Shown here: in pieces, positions 8,096 to 16,876 of the stretch | Layout: each line of letters opens with the position of its first letter | How positions within the stretch are numbered: position 1 is the stretch's first letter | DNA from: Bacteroidota bacterium | GTDB taxonomy: Bacteria; Bacteroidota; Bacteroidia; 2-12-FULL-35-15 | Length of the DNA: 64,000 nt | Direction of reading: 5' to 3' | Assembly: GCA_025963725.1 (NCBI GenBank) | Contig: JAOQAE010000006.1 | Location: forward strand, 310,001-374,000 | The notes under the pieces: model-generated | What the model was told of the DNA's origin: nothing | What the model saw: only the letters and a program-made list of their open reading frames with translations | Databases searched by the model: none | Made by a program: the position numbers and the translations under genes

Positions 8096-10117
8096 ATGAC
8101 TTACAGGATCCGCTGTTTTTACACCGCGTTGCTTTTACTGCTGCTTATCCCGCGCCTGCAGGCACAAAAGGATTATTCCGCAGTTGATGCCTTTGCAAAG
8201 CATGCGCCTCCCGGCATTTCGCGTATGGTGAAGCCGCTGACGCATTATCTCACCGACCGCTATTCATCGGAGGAGGACAAGGCCAGGAGCATCGCGGTAT
8301 GGATCGCCCACAACATTAAGTATGATGTGAAGATGTACCGCACCGACCGCCGGAAAAAATTATCACCCGCTAAGATTCTGAGAAGAAAAAAAGCCATTTG
8401 CCAGGGCTACTGCGACCTGTTCGAGGCCATGTGCAAGGAAGCGGGCCTCACCGCTGCAACCATTACCGGATATGATAAAGGAGGAACCTATGAGCCACAG
8501 GACATTTTTGTGAGGGATGATCATGCCTGGAGCGCAGTGAACACCGGCGGAGGCTGGCACCTGCTCGATCTTACATGGTCGGCGGGATACGTAGTGCCCA
8601 GGCGGCAGGCATTCAGGAGATGGCTGTATTTAAGGTTCGATATTCCATTCACCCAGAAATACAGGTTCATCCGCCATGTCACATACGATTACTACTATAC
8701 CGAACCCGGGAAATTCGCAAAAGACCACCTTCCTGCCTATCCCTGGTGGCAAATGACGGACAGCGAGATCAGCATCGGGGCATTTGAAAAGGACACCGTT
8801 CGTTTCCGGGATTATAAGACAGATAAAACAGAAGCTCCACATGCCGTGAGCATCCCGGATTTTGAGAACAGCACCGAGCCGGTAGCTTACCTGAAGCAGG
8901 GAAAGGCGGCATTTAAATTTAACCCGAAGAATTACCGCATCCTTTCGGAGAAAAAAGCAATGTATGCATACACCTGGTTCCTTGAAACAAAAAGATCGAA
9001 AAGCATAGAGAACAAAACGAAGGTGGAAGCGTACGACTCCTGCAAAACGGTGATCGATGAAGCGAAGGACGCCGACAAGGAATACATGCGGTATACCGGC
9101 AAAGAGCGTGTACTGCGGGTACTGAAGAACAAAGATTATCACAAGGCTTCCGCCGATTTTAACAAAGAGCAGAAAAACAGGATCAAGAAAGAGACACAGC
9201 TGAACTTCAGGTATGCCGACCAGATCGACAAGCAGATCTCGCTGCTGAAAAAAGAAAGAAGCTCTCTCCAGAAAGAAAATACCCGCATCGGTGCTGAGCG
9301 CCTTCCCGAAAAGAAAAAGAACAGCATTCCCGATAACAGCGCCCTGCTGAAAAGCATTCGCCTGCTGCTCGATTCCATTGCCTCGGGACGCAATACGCTG
9401 GAAACGCTTTTCCAGCGCAAGGACTTATTCCTTGATTCGCTCGAGGACAATAAAAAAGCAACAGACTCAGTGATCAACCATGCCGGAATGCTGATGAATT
9501 ACAAAATGTTCTACCGCTATTATTTTAACTGGAACTACAAAGATGCGGTAGACACCTTGCAAATACAGCACGCAGCCCTTTCCCTTGAAAAAGACTCGCT
9601 GATCTTTGAGCACGACTCCTGCCTGAGAAGCTTCGCCGCCTATTCCGAAGCGCTTTCGAACCGTTCCAATATGATCCGTGGCTACTACAGGCAGCGGCTT
9701 ACCATCGCGGGCCGCCTGTATGCATACAGCAGCGACTCCGCCAGCGGTGTGAGCGACAGCTTCAGATTAGCGAAAAGCGACTGGAGAAGTTACAATAACA
9801 GCAGGCAGGTGCAGCTCGATGAACAGATCCTCAACCTGAAGTCGGAAAAACGTTCGGTGCGCAGCCAAAACAGGAAGCTGCGAAGGGAACGCAAGAATAA
9901 CGACCATGAAATAGCTTTTGAGCGCTTCCGTTATAAATATTATAACCGGCAGTACCGGAACTTCTATAAAAGGGAAAGAAAAAAAGCAGTGGGCTACCTG
10001 AAAACGCTTATCCGCCTAAAAAGTGTTGTGCAGCAGGAAGAGAAGGACTGCAAGGAAAAAATAAAGGAAGAGGAACGCAAAGAGCGGGAAGAAGCGGAGA
10101 AGAGTAAGGCGGAGTAA
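8096..10117 (+). CDS. secreted transglutaminase-like protein with long coiled-coil tail
   Basis: 673 aa. A signal peptide (TALLLLLLIPRLQAQ) is followed by a transglutaminase-like fold. The expected Cys-His-Asp triad is visible as C102 (KKAICQGYCDLF), H143 (RDDHAWSAV) and D158 (HLLDLTWSAG). From about residue 300 to the end the protein becomes highly charged coiled coil (LLKKERSSLQKENTRIGAER, EEKDCKEKIKEEERKERE). Such proteins in Bacteroidota are exported or periplasmic and are often assigned peptidase or cross-linking roles; the true substrate is unknown. The unusual part is the roughly 370-residue coiled-coil extension. The gene stands alone between a terminator and a repeat. Confidence 0.82.
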   Translation: MTYRIRCFYTALLLLLLIPRLQAQKDYSAVDAFAKHAPPGISRMVKPLTHYLTDRYSSEEDKARSIAVWIAHNIKYDVKMYRTDRRKKLSPAKILRRKKAICQGYCDLFEAMCKEAGLTAATITGYDKGGTYEPQDIFVRDDHAWSAVNTGGGWHLLDLTWSAGYVVPRRQAFRRWLYLRFDIPFTQKYRFIRHVTYDYYYTEPGKFAKDHLPAYPWWQMTDSEISIGAFEKDTVRFRDYKTDKTEAPHAVSIPDFENSTEPVAYLKQGKAAFKFNPKNYRILSEKKAMYAYTWFLETKRSKSIENKTKVEAYDSCKTVIDEAKDADKEYMRYTGKERVLRVLKNKDYHKASADFNKEQKNRIKKETQLNFRYADQIDKQISLLKKERSSLQKENTRIGAERLPEKKKNSIPDNSALLKSIRLLLDSIASGRNTLETLFQRKDLFLDSLEDNKKATDSVINHAGMLMNYKMFYRYYFNWNYKDAVDTLQIQHAALSLEKDSLIFEHDSCLRSFAAYSEALSNRSNMIRGYYRQRLTIAGRLYAYSSDSASGVSDSFRLAKSDWRSYNNSRQVQLDEQILNLKSEKRSVRSQNRKLRRERKNNDHEIAFERFRYKYYNRQYRNFYKRERKKAVGYLKTLIRLKSVVQQEEKDCKEKIKEEERKEREEAEKSKAE

Positions 10118-10154
10118 TTTAGCTTTAGCAATCATCAGACAACTACAATGCTTG

Positions 10155-10281
10155 GTCATGCCGTGCTCCGACACGGCATCTCTCTATAAACACAAGGTGA
10201 AGAGAATCCTGCACGCCTTATGATTGCGTAGAGATACCGTGTCCCCGGATCAGGTCCGGGGCAAGCGAGGCACGGTATGAC
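10155..10281. repeat. GTCATGCCGTG...CGGTATGAC palindromic element
   Basis: The 127 bp element begins GTCATGCCGTG and ends CACGGTATGAC. Its two arms are inverted copies of the same unit. The right arm, read in reverse, carries the extra palindrome GCCCCGGACCTGATCCGGGG that the left arm lacks. A single arm of the same unit occurs at 38042-38096. It fills most of the 189 bp gap between the transglutaminase-like gene and the next, convergent gene. Confidence 0.75.
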
Positions 10282-10306
10282 AAACACTTTCAATCACTAT
10301 AACTAC

Positions 10307-10723
10307 TTATTTCTTCTCTGGCGCAGGCGGCGGAGGCGGAGCGGCTCCCTCTTCAGCATCCGGCGGCATTCTCTTTTCCTCGCGCTTCTTTTTCATCTCC
10401 TCTTTTTTCTTTTTGTATTTTTCGAACTGCTCGGGGCTCAGGATCTTCTGGAAGTCAGCTTCCATTTGTTTCTCCATCTGCTCCCGTGAATCTTTCGCTT
10501 TTGCCATCAGCTCTTCCCGCTCCTTCTCCCTTTTCAGGATCATCTCCTTTACCTTCTGCTGCTGTTCAACGCTTAGTGCAAGTGTTTTGGTCATGCGTTC
10601 CGTAATGCTGGCGGCGCGCTCTTCCGGGCTTTTCTTTGGTGGTGGCGGTTGCTTACCTTCCTGTGCCACCGTGGTCGCTGTCGCTATCGCAACTGCAACA
10701 AGGATCATCATTAGTTTTTTCAT
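10307..10723 (-). CDS. small periplasmic LTXXQ/Spy-like helical protein
   Basis: 138 aa with a signal peptide (KKLMMILVAVAIATATTVAQ), a Pro/Lys stretch, then long charged helices. The segment ALSVEQQQKVKEMILKREKE recalls the LTxxQ repeat of Spy/CpxP-type proteins, and it is repeated as ILSPEQFEKYKKKKEEMKKK. The tail is a proline run (PPPPPAPEKK). Family members are periplasmic chaperone-like or stress-sensing proteins; here the function is inferred from shape only. The gene diverges from the next gene with about 100 bp between starts. Confidence 0.6.
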   Translation of the reverse strand: MKKLMMILVAVAIATATTVAQEGKQPPPPKKSPEERAASITERMTKTLALSVEQQQKVKEMILKREKEREELMAKAKDSREQMEKQMEADFQKILSPEQFEKYKKKKEEMKKKREEKRMPPDAEEGAAPPPPPAPEKK

Positions 10724-10824
10724 AAGTGTATCGGTTTAAATTCGGAGGTAAGACGGAAGTTCGAAATAAAGGTTTAACCGCCGGTGATTTTTTGTATATT
10801 TATAGAAGCACCTTCATTCCAGAC

Positions 10825-11496
10825 ATGAAATACCTGTTTCACATATTTATCTGCATGCTCGCCTTCAGCCCGTTGCATGCGCAGGTTCACGACAAATGGA
10901 ATCGGCAAACGCTTACGCTCATAGAAAAGGAACATTTCAGCCATGAGTCGATCTCTTCCGACAGCCTCAAAATTTTATTCAGAGAACTTGTAAAAGCAAG
11001 AGGAGATCATTTTCAGCCCTGCTTCGATTCGGCACGAGGATTCATTCTTATCACGGAGATCTATGATCTTTCCTCCGGCAGGAAAATGCGCCGGGAACAA
11101 TCTGCCGACTATTCAAATGCGAAAGGATGTTTCTGCACTTTCGAAAATGATACACTGAACGCTGATTCTATGGATTGGAATTTCCTGCCCGACTGGAATA
11201 ACAAAACGGTTAATGAATTAAAACCGCGTCCGTATGTTTATTGGACCGGCTCCTGCACCGGCAGCAGAAGCGATATAAGAGCTGCAATGCGGAAAGAAAA
11301 GCGCATTAATAAGGATACAAGCTTTATTGAAACCTATGTTAAGATTGAAACACGGATCGACGTGAAGAAAAACACCATCGATATTGCATTCTTTATTCCT
11401 CAGCGGGGAAAAAGAGAAGTGAATCCATACAATGGGATGTGGGGTGACGAAACAATGCGGCTGAGCGGCTATTTCGACAGAGATGACAATTATTAA
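10825..11496 (+). CDS. secreted protein of unknown function
   Basis: A longer frame opens at a GTG at 10726, but the ATG at 10825 gives a proper signal peptide (KYLFHIFICMLAFSPLHAQ), so I start there (223 aa). The mature part has no motif I recognise. It ends with an acidic/aromatic segment (GMWGDETMRLSGYFDRDDNY). Four cysteines occur after the signal peptide. It is monocistronic, followed by an AT-rich spacer and then the vWA protein on the same strand. Exported, function unknown. Confidence 0.7.
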   Translation: MKYLFHIFICMLAFSPLHAQVHDKWNRQTLTLIEKEHFSHESISSDSLKILFRELVKARGDHFQPCFDSARGFILITEIYDLSSGRKMRREQSADYSNAKGCFCTFENDTLNADSMDWNFLPDWNNKTVNELKPRPYVYWTGSCTGSRSDIRAAMRKEKRINKDTSFIETYVKIETRIDVKKNTIDIAFFIPQRGKREVNPYNGMWGDETMRLSGYFDRDDNY

Positions 11497-11584
11497 AAAG
11501 CTGGCAAAAAAAAATCTTTTATATTAAAACCTGTGTCTTTTATAGGACTGCTGCATTATAGTAACAGAACTTAAATCCTTTCCC

Positions 11585-12748
11585 ATGAAAAGATCGTCAT
11601 TAAAAGGTTTAACCGCCGCTGTTCTCCCGCTGATCCTCATATTCGGCGCCTGCCAGCAAACCACCGAAAAACAGGACCAGACGGCCTATGCGCAGCAATC
11701 TGTGATCGCGCCTGCCTCCGAAGACCCGGAAGAAAAACAGTCAGATACTGAACATGCCTCTTATCTCGGGAACCCGCCCATTTCAAAAAGCGTTTCTGTG
11801 AAAAACGACGAAGGCCTTGAAAAAACAGCCGTTACCATCCGCGAGCGCTTTATCGATTCACTAAACAAAGTAGTGTCTGTTTACAACAAAACGAAATACA
11901 ACAAGGTTTCCGTAAGCTATTTCACATCGCTGGCTCACAGCCTTGGCGGGAAAACGTTTTTCGCCGACAATGCCGACAGCCTTACCGGCACTATCATGGA
12001 GATCCTGAGCAGCCGTCTCGATGACGGCACCGATATTGTTTTCCTGATCGACAAAACAGGAAGCATGGATGATGACCTTGAGAACGTGAAGCAGAGCCTC
12101 AGCACGATCATGAAATATCTTTCTAACTTTAATAATGTGAAGCTGGCCATTGCTTCCTATGGCGATAAGAATTACCAGTATGATTTCTGGTACAACCGCG
12201 GCGACCTCAGCTCCGATGTTACCCAGCTGCAAACATTCATGGATGGCTATACAACGATCGGGAATCCGGACGTGCCCGAATCGGTGAACGATGCAATTGT
12301 GCGCACCGTGAGGGAAATGAACTGGACCGAAGGGAATAAGCGGCTGATGCTGGTGATCGGGGATGCGCCTTCCCAGCAGCCGCCTTTATCATCCTATACT
12401 GAAAAGGAAGTAATTGCCGTGTGCGACTCCATGCACGTGAAGTTCAACCTCTATCCTATTATTTTGTCGGTAACCGCCGACGGACAACTGGATGTACCCT
12501 TCAGGACAAACTTTGTGAAAACATATCCCAACCCTGTGCGTGACTACCTGAATGCTGATTTTGATGAGGAAGGACAATACTTTTATGAGCTGAACGACAT
12601 CAGCGGGAAGAAGATCCTGCAGAACTCGCTCAGTGAGAAAAGCTCCACCATCGATATGAGCTCCATTTCAAATGGTACGTATTTGCTGCAGATCTATAAT
12701 CAAAGTACCGATAAATATTACAGCTCGAAGGTGCTGGTGCAGCATTAA
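11585..12748 (+). CDS. vWA-domain protein with lipobox-like signal and T9SS type-A tail
   Basis: 387 aa. The N-terminus ends its hydrophobic stretch with LILIFGAC, a lipobox-like site, followed by a Gln/Thr/Glu-rich linker. A von Willebrand A domain follows, with the MIDAS-type sequence DIVFLIDKTGSMDDDLENVK and later conserved turns (LAIASYGDKN, LMLVIGDAPSQQPP). The last 80 or so residues are a typical T9SS type-A sorting domain: FVKTYPNPVRDYLNADF, then NDISGKKIL, SSISNGTYLLQIYN and the final strand SSKVLVQH. vWA domains bind ligands through a metal ion. A lipobox together with a T9SS tail is unusual, because each signal normally decides the anchor alone. Confidence 0.85.
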   Translation: MKRSSLKGLTAAVLPLILIFGACQQTTEKQDQTAYAQQSVIAPASEDPEEKQSDTEHASYLGNPPISKSVSVKNDEGLEKTAVTIRERFIDSLNKVVSVYNKTKYNKVSVSYFTSLAHSLGGKTFFADNADSLTGTIMEILSSRLDDGTDIVFLIDKTGSMDDDLENVKQSLSTIMKYLSNFNNVKLAIASYGDKNYQYDFWYNRGDLSSDVTQLQTFMDGYTTIGNPDVPESVNDAIVRTVREMNWTEGNKRLMLVIGDAPSQQPPLSSYTEKEVIAVCDSMHVKFNLYPIILSVTADGQLDVPFRTNFVKTYPNPVRDYLNADFDEEGQYFYELNDISGKKILQNSLSEKSSTIDMSSISNGTYLLQIYNQSTDKYYSSKVLVQH

Positions 12749-12777
12749 AGATTGGCCTATAGCTGTGGCCTTGCGGA

Positions 12778-13278
12778 TCATCGCCATTTGATGAAGCCTT
12801 TGTCCTTTGTATAACCTTCTAAAGAAACAATTTTACCGTCAAGCATGAGGAAATAATCAACAAGGTCATATTTCCTTTCCGGGGTGTTTGTCCACAAAAC
12901 ATAAATATTGTTTTTCTGGCCTTCATAATAGTAATTGTATTCAACGATACTATCACCAAGTTGCTTTTTGGCTTTTTGAAGAGGGAGGATTTGATAGTCA
13001 ATAGAAGTATTCAGGATCTTATGATAGTTGCTGAACAACGTATCCTTGTAGTAAGTGATCTCACTCTCTACTCGGTCGGCCTCACCTGCAGGAGAATGAT
13101 AAAAGTAATCTGCATAGATAATGTCCTTGTTGTAATCGTTTGATTTTAATTTATCAAAAACAAGGTAAAGGGTTTTTATATTTTTGTCCTTTTCCTTAGC
13201 GCGATTTTGTCCGCTGGATGAAGCGATCAGGCAGCACCAGAAAAATAAGATCCCTATAATCCTCAGGTTATTTTTCAT
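12778..13278 (-). CDS. small secreted protein of unknown function
   Basis: 166 aa. A signal peptide (NNLRIIGILFFWCCLIASSSGQ) precedes a mixed charged region with several Tyr and Asp residues (FDKLKSNDYNKDIIYADYFY). No recognised domain. It is convergent with the vWA gene (30 bp gap) and lies 17 bp downstream of korB on the same strand, so it may be read through from the korAB unit. Function unknown. Confidence 0.65.
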   Translation of the reverse strand: MKNNLRIIGILFFWCCLIASSSGQNRAKEKDKNIKTLYLVFDKLKSNDYNKDIIYADYFYHSPAGEADRVESEITYYKDTLFSNYHKILNTSIDYQILPLQKAKKQLGDSIVEYNYYYEGQKNNIYVLWTNTPERKYDLVDYFLMLDGKIVSLEGYTKDKGFIKWR

Positions 13279-13295
13279 ATTCTAAGGCCTCCGAA

Positions 13296-14318
13296 CTAAA
13301 TGGTCCAGGTATTTTTTCCCCTGATCAGGGCATCAAGATCGCCTTTTCCTTTTTGTGCGATCGCCTCCTGCACCTGCAGGTTGAATGCCTGCTCATAGCA
13401 GAAGCGGTCTTCCTGGTAAAACACCCCAAACGGGCGCGGCAGTGCATTTTCAGAAGAAGCATTGTTAAAGAAGCGCACAAGGATATTTGCTTTCACCTGG
13501 TCCTTTTCATCGTGGATCCACAGATCATTGGCAGAAGCATCGGCAAGCTCTACCACCATCGGCTTAAATCCATCCAGCTTAATTCCCTTGCCGCCGTTCT
13601 CGCCGAACAACAATGGTTTTCCCTGCTCAACAAAAAGCGTATTCAGCTTCTTTGTGCCTTTCTCGGTAAACACTTCAAAAGCGCCATCGTTGAATACATT
13701 GCAGTTCTGGTAGATCTCCACCATTGAAGTTCCTTTGTGCGCATTCGCACGCTTCAGCACTTCGCGCAGGTGAACCGGATCGCGGTCCATGGTGCGTGCA
13801 ACAAAGGTTGAATCGGCCCCAAGGCACAATGCCAGCGGGTTGAACGGATGATCCACGGATCCCATCGGTGTGGATTTTGCGACCTTGCCTAATGGAGACG
13901 TCGGAGAATATTGGCCTTTTGTAAGCCCGTAGATCTCATTATTGAACATCAGCACATTCACATCAAAATTCCTTCTCAGCAAATGGATCAGGTGATTCCC
14001 CCCGATCGACAGCGCATCGCCGTCGCCGGTAACGATCCATACGCTCAGCTCGGGGCGTGTGGCCTTCAGTCCGCTTGCAATAGCGGTAGCCCGGCCGTGA
14101 ATGCTGTGCATCCCGTATGTTTCCATGTAATACGGAAAACGCGACGAGCATCCGATCCCTGAAATAAAAACGATCTCTTCGCGCTTTAATCCCAGCTCCG
14201 GCATTACGGTCTGTACCTGCTTTAATATCGAGTAATCACCGCAGCCCGGGCACCAGCGAACTTCCTGGTCGGTTACAAAATCTTTTGGTGACAACTTTTC
14301 TGCTGTTTGAGCTTCCAT
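13296..14318 (-). CDS. korB: 2-oxoacid:ferredoxin oxidoreductase, beta subunit
   Basis: 340 aa. The N-terminus carries [11 protein letters not shown], the Cys-rich turn typical of KorB. The TPP-binding motif is visible as [20 protein letters not shown] followed by [15 protein letters not shown]. Together with KorA it decarboxylates 2-oxoglutarate (or a related 2-oxoacid) to the acyl-CoA, reducing ferredoxin, and can stand in for the TCA-cycle dehydrogenase. The gene follows korA on the same strand, but the usual tight spacing is broken by a 227 bp gap holding a MITE-like element. Confidence 0.94.
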   Translation of the reverse strand: MEAQTAEKLSPKDFVTDQEVRWCPGCGDYSILKQVQTVMPELGLKREEIVFISGIGCSSRFPYYMETYGMHSIHGRATAIASGLKATRPELSVWIVTGDGDALSIGGNHLIHLLRRNFDVNVLMFNNEIYGLTKGQYSPTSPLGKVAKSTPMGSVDHPFNPLALCLGADSTFVARTMDRDPVHLREVLKRANAHKGTSMVEIYQNCNVFNDGAFEVFTEKGTKKLNTLFVEQGKPLLFGENGGKGIKLDGFKPMVVELADASANDLWIHDEKDQVKANILVRFFNNASSENALPRPFGVFYQEDRFCYEQAFNLQVQEAIAQKGKGDLDALIRGKNTWTI

Positions 14319-14328
14319 TTATTTATCT

Positions 14329-14370
14329 ACGAATTACGAATCTGTACTAATTTGCGAATTACGAATTGTT
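14329..14370. repeat. GAATTACGAAT intergenic repeat
   Basis: Contains ACGAATTACGAATC, a short spacer, then GCGAATTACGAATTG. Same unit as at 2457, 16388 and 39220. Located upstream of korB next to the MITE-like element. Confidence 0.65.
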
Positions 14371-14389
14371 GTCATCCCGTATGACTTGT

Positions 14390-14531
14390 AACACACCCCC
14401 GGCCCCTCTCAAGAGGGGAGCGGATCCTGCTATCCGGATAAGCTTATTCTTTAACGCTAATTCAATTAAAAACTATATTATTTTTTGTTTGCACGATCCG
14501 TTCCCCTCTTGAGAGGGGTTAGGGGTGTGTT
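14390..14531. mobile_element. 142 bp MITE-like element between korA and korB
   Basis: The left end (AACACACCCCCGGCCCCTCT through AAGAGGGGAGCGGATC) and the right end, read in reverse (AACACACCCCTAACCCCTCT through AAGAGGGGAACGGATC), form terminal inverted repeats of roughly 38 bp. Each end itself contains the inner palindrome CCCCTCTCAAGAGGGG. The AT-rich centre of about 65 bp has no reading frame. Related palindromes occur at 42460-42627 and inside kmo at 62826-62844. No transposase is present, so mobility would be in trans. Confidence 0.65.
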
Positions 14532-14545
14532 TTATTTGCAGCTAA

Positions 14546-16387
14546 TCATTTCAACATTTCCACGATCTTTTCCTTGATCTCACCCGAAGCAAAAGGCATT
14601 CCTTTGATCTTATTCAGGCCTTTCGCATCCACTAAGAATTTATCGCGGATGATCTTTATGAGCTGCCCGTTGTTCATTTCGGGGATCAGCACCTTATCAA
14701 AGCCTTTGATGAGCTCGCCTAAATTCTTCGGCAGCGGGTTCATGTATTTCACATGCGCATGCGAAACATCATAGCCTTCTGCAATGGCTTCCCGCACTGC
14801 CGTTTTAATGGAACCGTACGTGGAGCCCCAGCCGAGGATCAATAATTTTCCGGTTGTATTTCCATTATCGATGGATTGCAGCGGCACATAGTTGGCGATG
14901 TTATCCACCTTTTCCTGGCGGATCTTCACCATCAGCTCATGGTTTTCGGGATCGTATGAAATATTCCCCGTTTCATTCTCCTTTTCAATTCCTCCTACAC
15001 GGTGCTCCAGCCCTTTTGTTCCCGGGATGGCCCACTCTCTCGCTAATTTTTCATTGCGCTTATACGGAAGGAATTTTTCACCTTCCTTTAAATTGTTCTT
15101 TGCGAAATTCACCGTAAGCTCCGGAAGATCCGCTGCTGACGGGAATTTCCAGGGTTCGGATCCATTGGCTATATAGCCATCGCTTAAAAAGAAAACAGGT
15201 GTCATGAATTCGATGGCAAGGCGGCAGGCTTCAAACGCCATCTCGAAGCAATCGCTCGGGGTGCTTGCTGCAATCACAGGAACAGGCGCTTCGCCATTTC
15301 TTCCGTAGATCGCCTGCATCAAGTCGGCCTGCTCTGTTTTTGTGGGCAGTCCGGTGCTGGGTCCGCCACGCTGGATGTTCACGATCACCAATGGCAATTC
15401 AAGCATCAATGCAAGCCCGATCGCTTCGCCTTTAAGGGCAATGCCGGGCCCCGACGATGCGGTGATGCCGAGTGAGCCGCCAAATGACGCGCCGATGGCG
15501 GAAGTGATGGCTGCGATCTCATCTTCGGCCTGGAATGTTTTCACACCGAAGTTCTTATGCTTGGATAATTCGTGCAGGATGTCGGAAGCCGGCGTGATCG
15601 GGTAAGTGCCGTAAAACAAGGTGAGCCCGGCTTTCTGCGTTGCAGCGATCAGTCCCATGGCAACAGCCTGGTTGCCCATGATGCTGCGGTATGTTCCTTT
15701 GGAAACTGGCGCAGGCTTTACTTCATAACGGTTCATCGGCGTTTCCACCGTTTCACCGTAATTGTATCCGGCCTTTAATACTTTTATGTTGGCGTCCATG
15801 AGCTCGGGACGCTTTTTGAATTGCTCCTTCAGGAACTCAATGGAGTTATCGAGCGAACGGTTGTACATCCAGTAAATATAACCGAGCACGAACATGTTCT
15901 TGGAGCGGTCCATTTCCTTGGTGCCCAGTCCGGAGCCTTCCAGCGCCGTGCGTGTGATCTTGGTTACGTCGATCTCATACACCTTGTATTTTTCAAGCGA
16001 GTTATCCTTCAGCGGATTCACGCCATCCGGATATTTCGCGAGCTTTAAATTCTTTGCATCGAAGCCATCGGTGTTTGCAATGATGATCCCGCCGAGCTTT
16101 AGCTGCTTCAGGTTTGCCTTTAAGGCTGCGGCATTCATCACCACCAGCACATCGCTTGCATCGCCCGCGGTAAAGATCTCCACGCTGCCGAAATGCAGCT
16201 GGAAGCCGGAAACGCCGGCAATAGTGCCTTGCGGAGCGCGGATCTCAGCAGGGAAATTCGGGAAGGTGCTGATATCATTTCCGTACAAAGCAGCTGTATT
16301 CGTGAACTGCGAGCCTGTTAACTGGATCCCGTCGCCGGAATCACCCGCGAAAAGAATTACTACATCGGTTTTTATTTCTGTCGCCAT
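14546..16387 (-). CDS. korA: 2-oxoacid:ferredoxin oxidoreductase, fused gamma-alpha subunit
   Basis: 613 aa, the fused form of KorA. The N-terminal gamma domain ([20 protein letters not shown] ... [20 protein letters not shown]) takes up roughly the first 190 residues. The alpha domain then starts at [20 protein letters not shown], with the pyrimidine-binding part [15 protein letters not shown] and [20 protein letters not shown]. It partners KorB in ferredoxin-linked oxidation of 2-oxoglutarate. The start [11 protein letters not shown] is well supported. The 489 bp upstream gap contains repeats and a candidate short transcript on the same strand. Confidence 0.94.
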   Translation of the reverse strand: MATEIKTDVVILFAGDSGDGIQLTGSQFTNTAALYGNDISTFPNFPAEIRAPQGTIAGVSGFQLHFGSVEIFTAGDASDVLVVMNAAALKANLKQLKLGGIIIANTDGFDAKNLKLAKYPDGVNPLKDNSLEKYKVYEIDVTKITRTALEGSGLGTKEMDRSKNMFVLGYIYWMYNRSLDNSIEFLKEQFKKRPELMDANIKVLKAGYNYGETVETPMNRYEVKPAPVSKGTYRSIMGNQAVAMGLIAATQKAGLTLFYGTYPITPASDILHELSKHKNFGVKTFQAEDEIAAITSAIGASFGGSLGITASSGPGIALKGEAIGLALMLELPLVIVNIQRGGPSTGLPTKTEQADLMQAIYGRNGEAPVPVIAASTPSDCFEMAFEACRLAIEFMTPVFFLSDGYIANGSEPWKFPSAADLPELTVNFAKNNLKEGEKFLPYKRNEKLAREWAIPGTKGLEHRVGGIEKENETGNISYDPENHELMVKIRQEKVDNIANYVPLQSIDNGNTTGKLLILGWGSTYGSIKTAVREAIAEGYDVSHAHVKYMNPLPKNLGELIKGFDKVLIPEMNNGQLIKIIRDKFLVDAKGLNKIKGMPFASGEIKEKIVEMLK

Positions 16388-16533
16388 CTACTGCTAATTA
16401 CGAATCATTACTAATTTACGAAATACGAATTGTTACTAATCTACCAATTACGAATTGTTCTAATTGTCATTCTCCAAAACGTCATTGCGAGGAGGTACGA
16501 CGAAGCAATCTCAACTGCGAATTACGAATCTCT
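16388..16533. repeat. cluster of GAATTACGAAT units plus one GTCATTGCGAG unit
   Basis: This part of the 489 bp korA-porin gap holds repeated units of AATTACGAATC / AATACGAATTG / AATTACGAATTG. They are interrupted at 16481-16512 by GTCATTGCGAGGAGGTACGA followed by CGAAGCAATCT, a relative of the hairpin at 46880. No gene was seen. Confidence 0.6.
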
Positions 16534-16540
16534 GTGCGTT

Positions 16541-16626
16541 GTCATTTCGAGTTCGACCGAAGGGAGAGTATCGAGAAAGCGGGCGGCTTGTTCTCGATAT
16601 GCTCGTTCCTCGCTACTCGAACTGAC
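16541..16626. repeat. GTCATTTCGAG...CTCGAACTGAC imperfect palindrome
   Basis: The 86 bp element starts GTCATTTCGAGTTCGACCGA and ends with the inverted relative ACTCGAACTGAC. TATCGAGAA and TTCTCGATA form the inner arms. It belongs to the same style of GTCAT-bounded dispersed repeats. Confidence 0.6.
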
Positions 16627-16653
16627 GCTATTAACATTTACCACAAAAGCAAA

Positions 16654-16684
16654 AAAGGCTTTTCCTTCCGGGAAAAACCTTTTA
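16654..16684 (-). terminator. terminator-like hairpin upstream of korA
   Basis: On the minus strand AAAAGGTTTTTCCC GGAA GGAAAAGCC then TTTTTTGC makes a stem with a T-run. No annotated gene ends here; the only candidate served is the short minus-strand ORF at 16706-16777. The element could also work as an attenuator for korA. Confidence 0.5.
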
Positions 16685-16705
16685 AATATGTTGATTTAAA
16701 TATAA

Positions 16706-16777
16706 TTAAAAGCAATTCCCGCAAACACTAAATATACAACACATGCAGGCCATTTTTGTTGATGCGGTAACGATCAT
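16706..16777 (-). CDS. candidate 23-aa Cys-rich mini-ORF (leader peptide or sRNA)
   Basis: ATG at 16777 reads MIVTASTKMACMCCIFSVCG then NCF and a TAA stop. Five of 23 residues are cysteine. A perfect -7 box on this strand (TATCTTTG, 16801-16808) lies just before it, and a terminator-like hairpin (16654-16684) follows about 22 bp after the stop, giving a self-contained transcript of roughly 120-140 nt. Possibilities are a cysteine-sensing leader peptide, a short metal-binding peptide, or a non-coding RNA in which the frame is chance. There is no strong ribosome site, which is normal in Bacteroidota. Only comparative data can settle it. Confidence 0.3.
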   Translation of the reverse strand: MIVTASTKMACMCCIFSVCGNCF

Positions 16778-16800
16778 TTTGTTCTTATTTTTCTGCCCTG

Positions 16801-16808
16801 CAAAGATA
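16801..16808 (-). promoter_or_regulatory. putative -7 box (TATCTTTG) on minus strand
   Basis: The + strand CAAAGATA is TATCTTTG on the minus strand, an exact TAnnTTTG match. A -33 box at exact spacing is not clear. It would drive the mini-ORF transcript and possibly korA. Confidence 0.35.
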
Positions 16809-16876
16809 AAGATTTAAAAATGATTTTGAGCCACAAAAATTTGATTTCTCTGTATAAAATCCCTTATTTTGCTTCT

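Noticed and set aside
16430-16731. Two overlapping + ORFs of 65-89 codons upstream of the porin
   Set aside because: They are composed of dispersed repeats (GTCATTGCGAG, GTCATTTCGAG) and show no protein-like composition.
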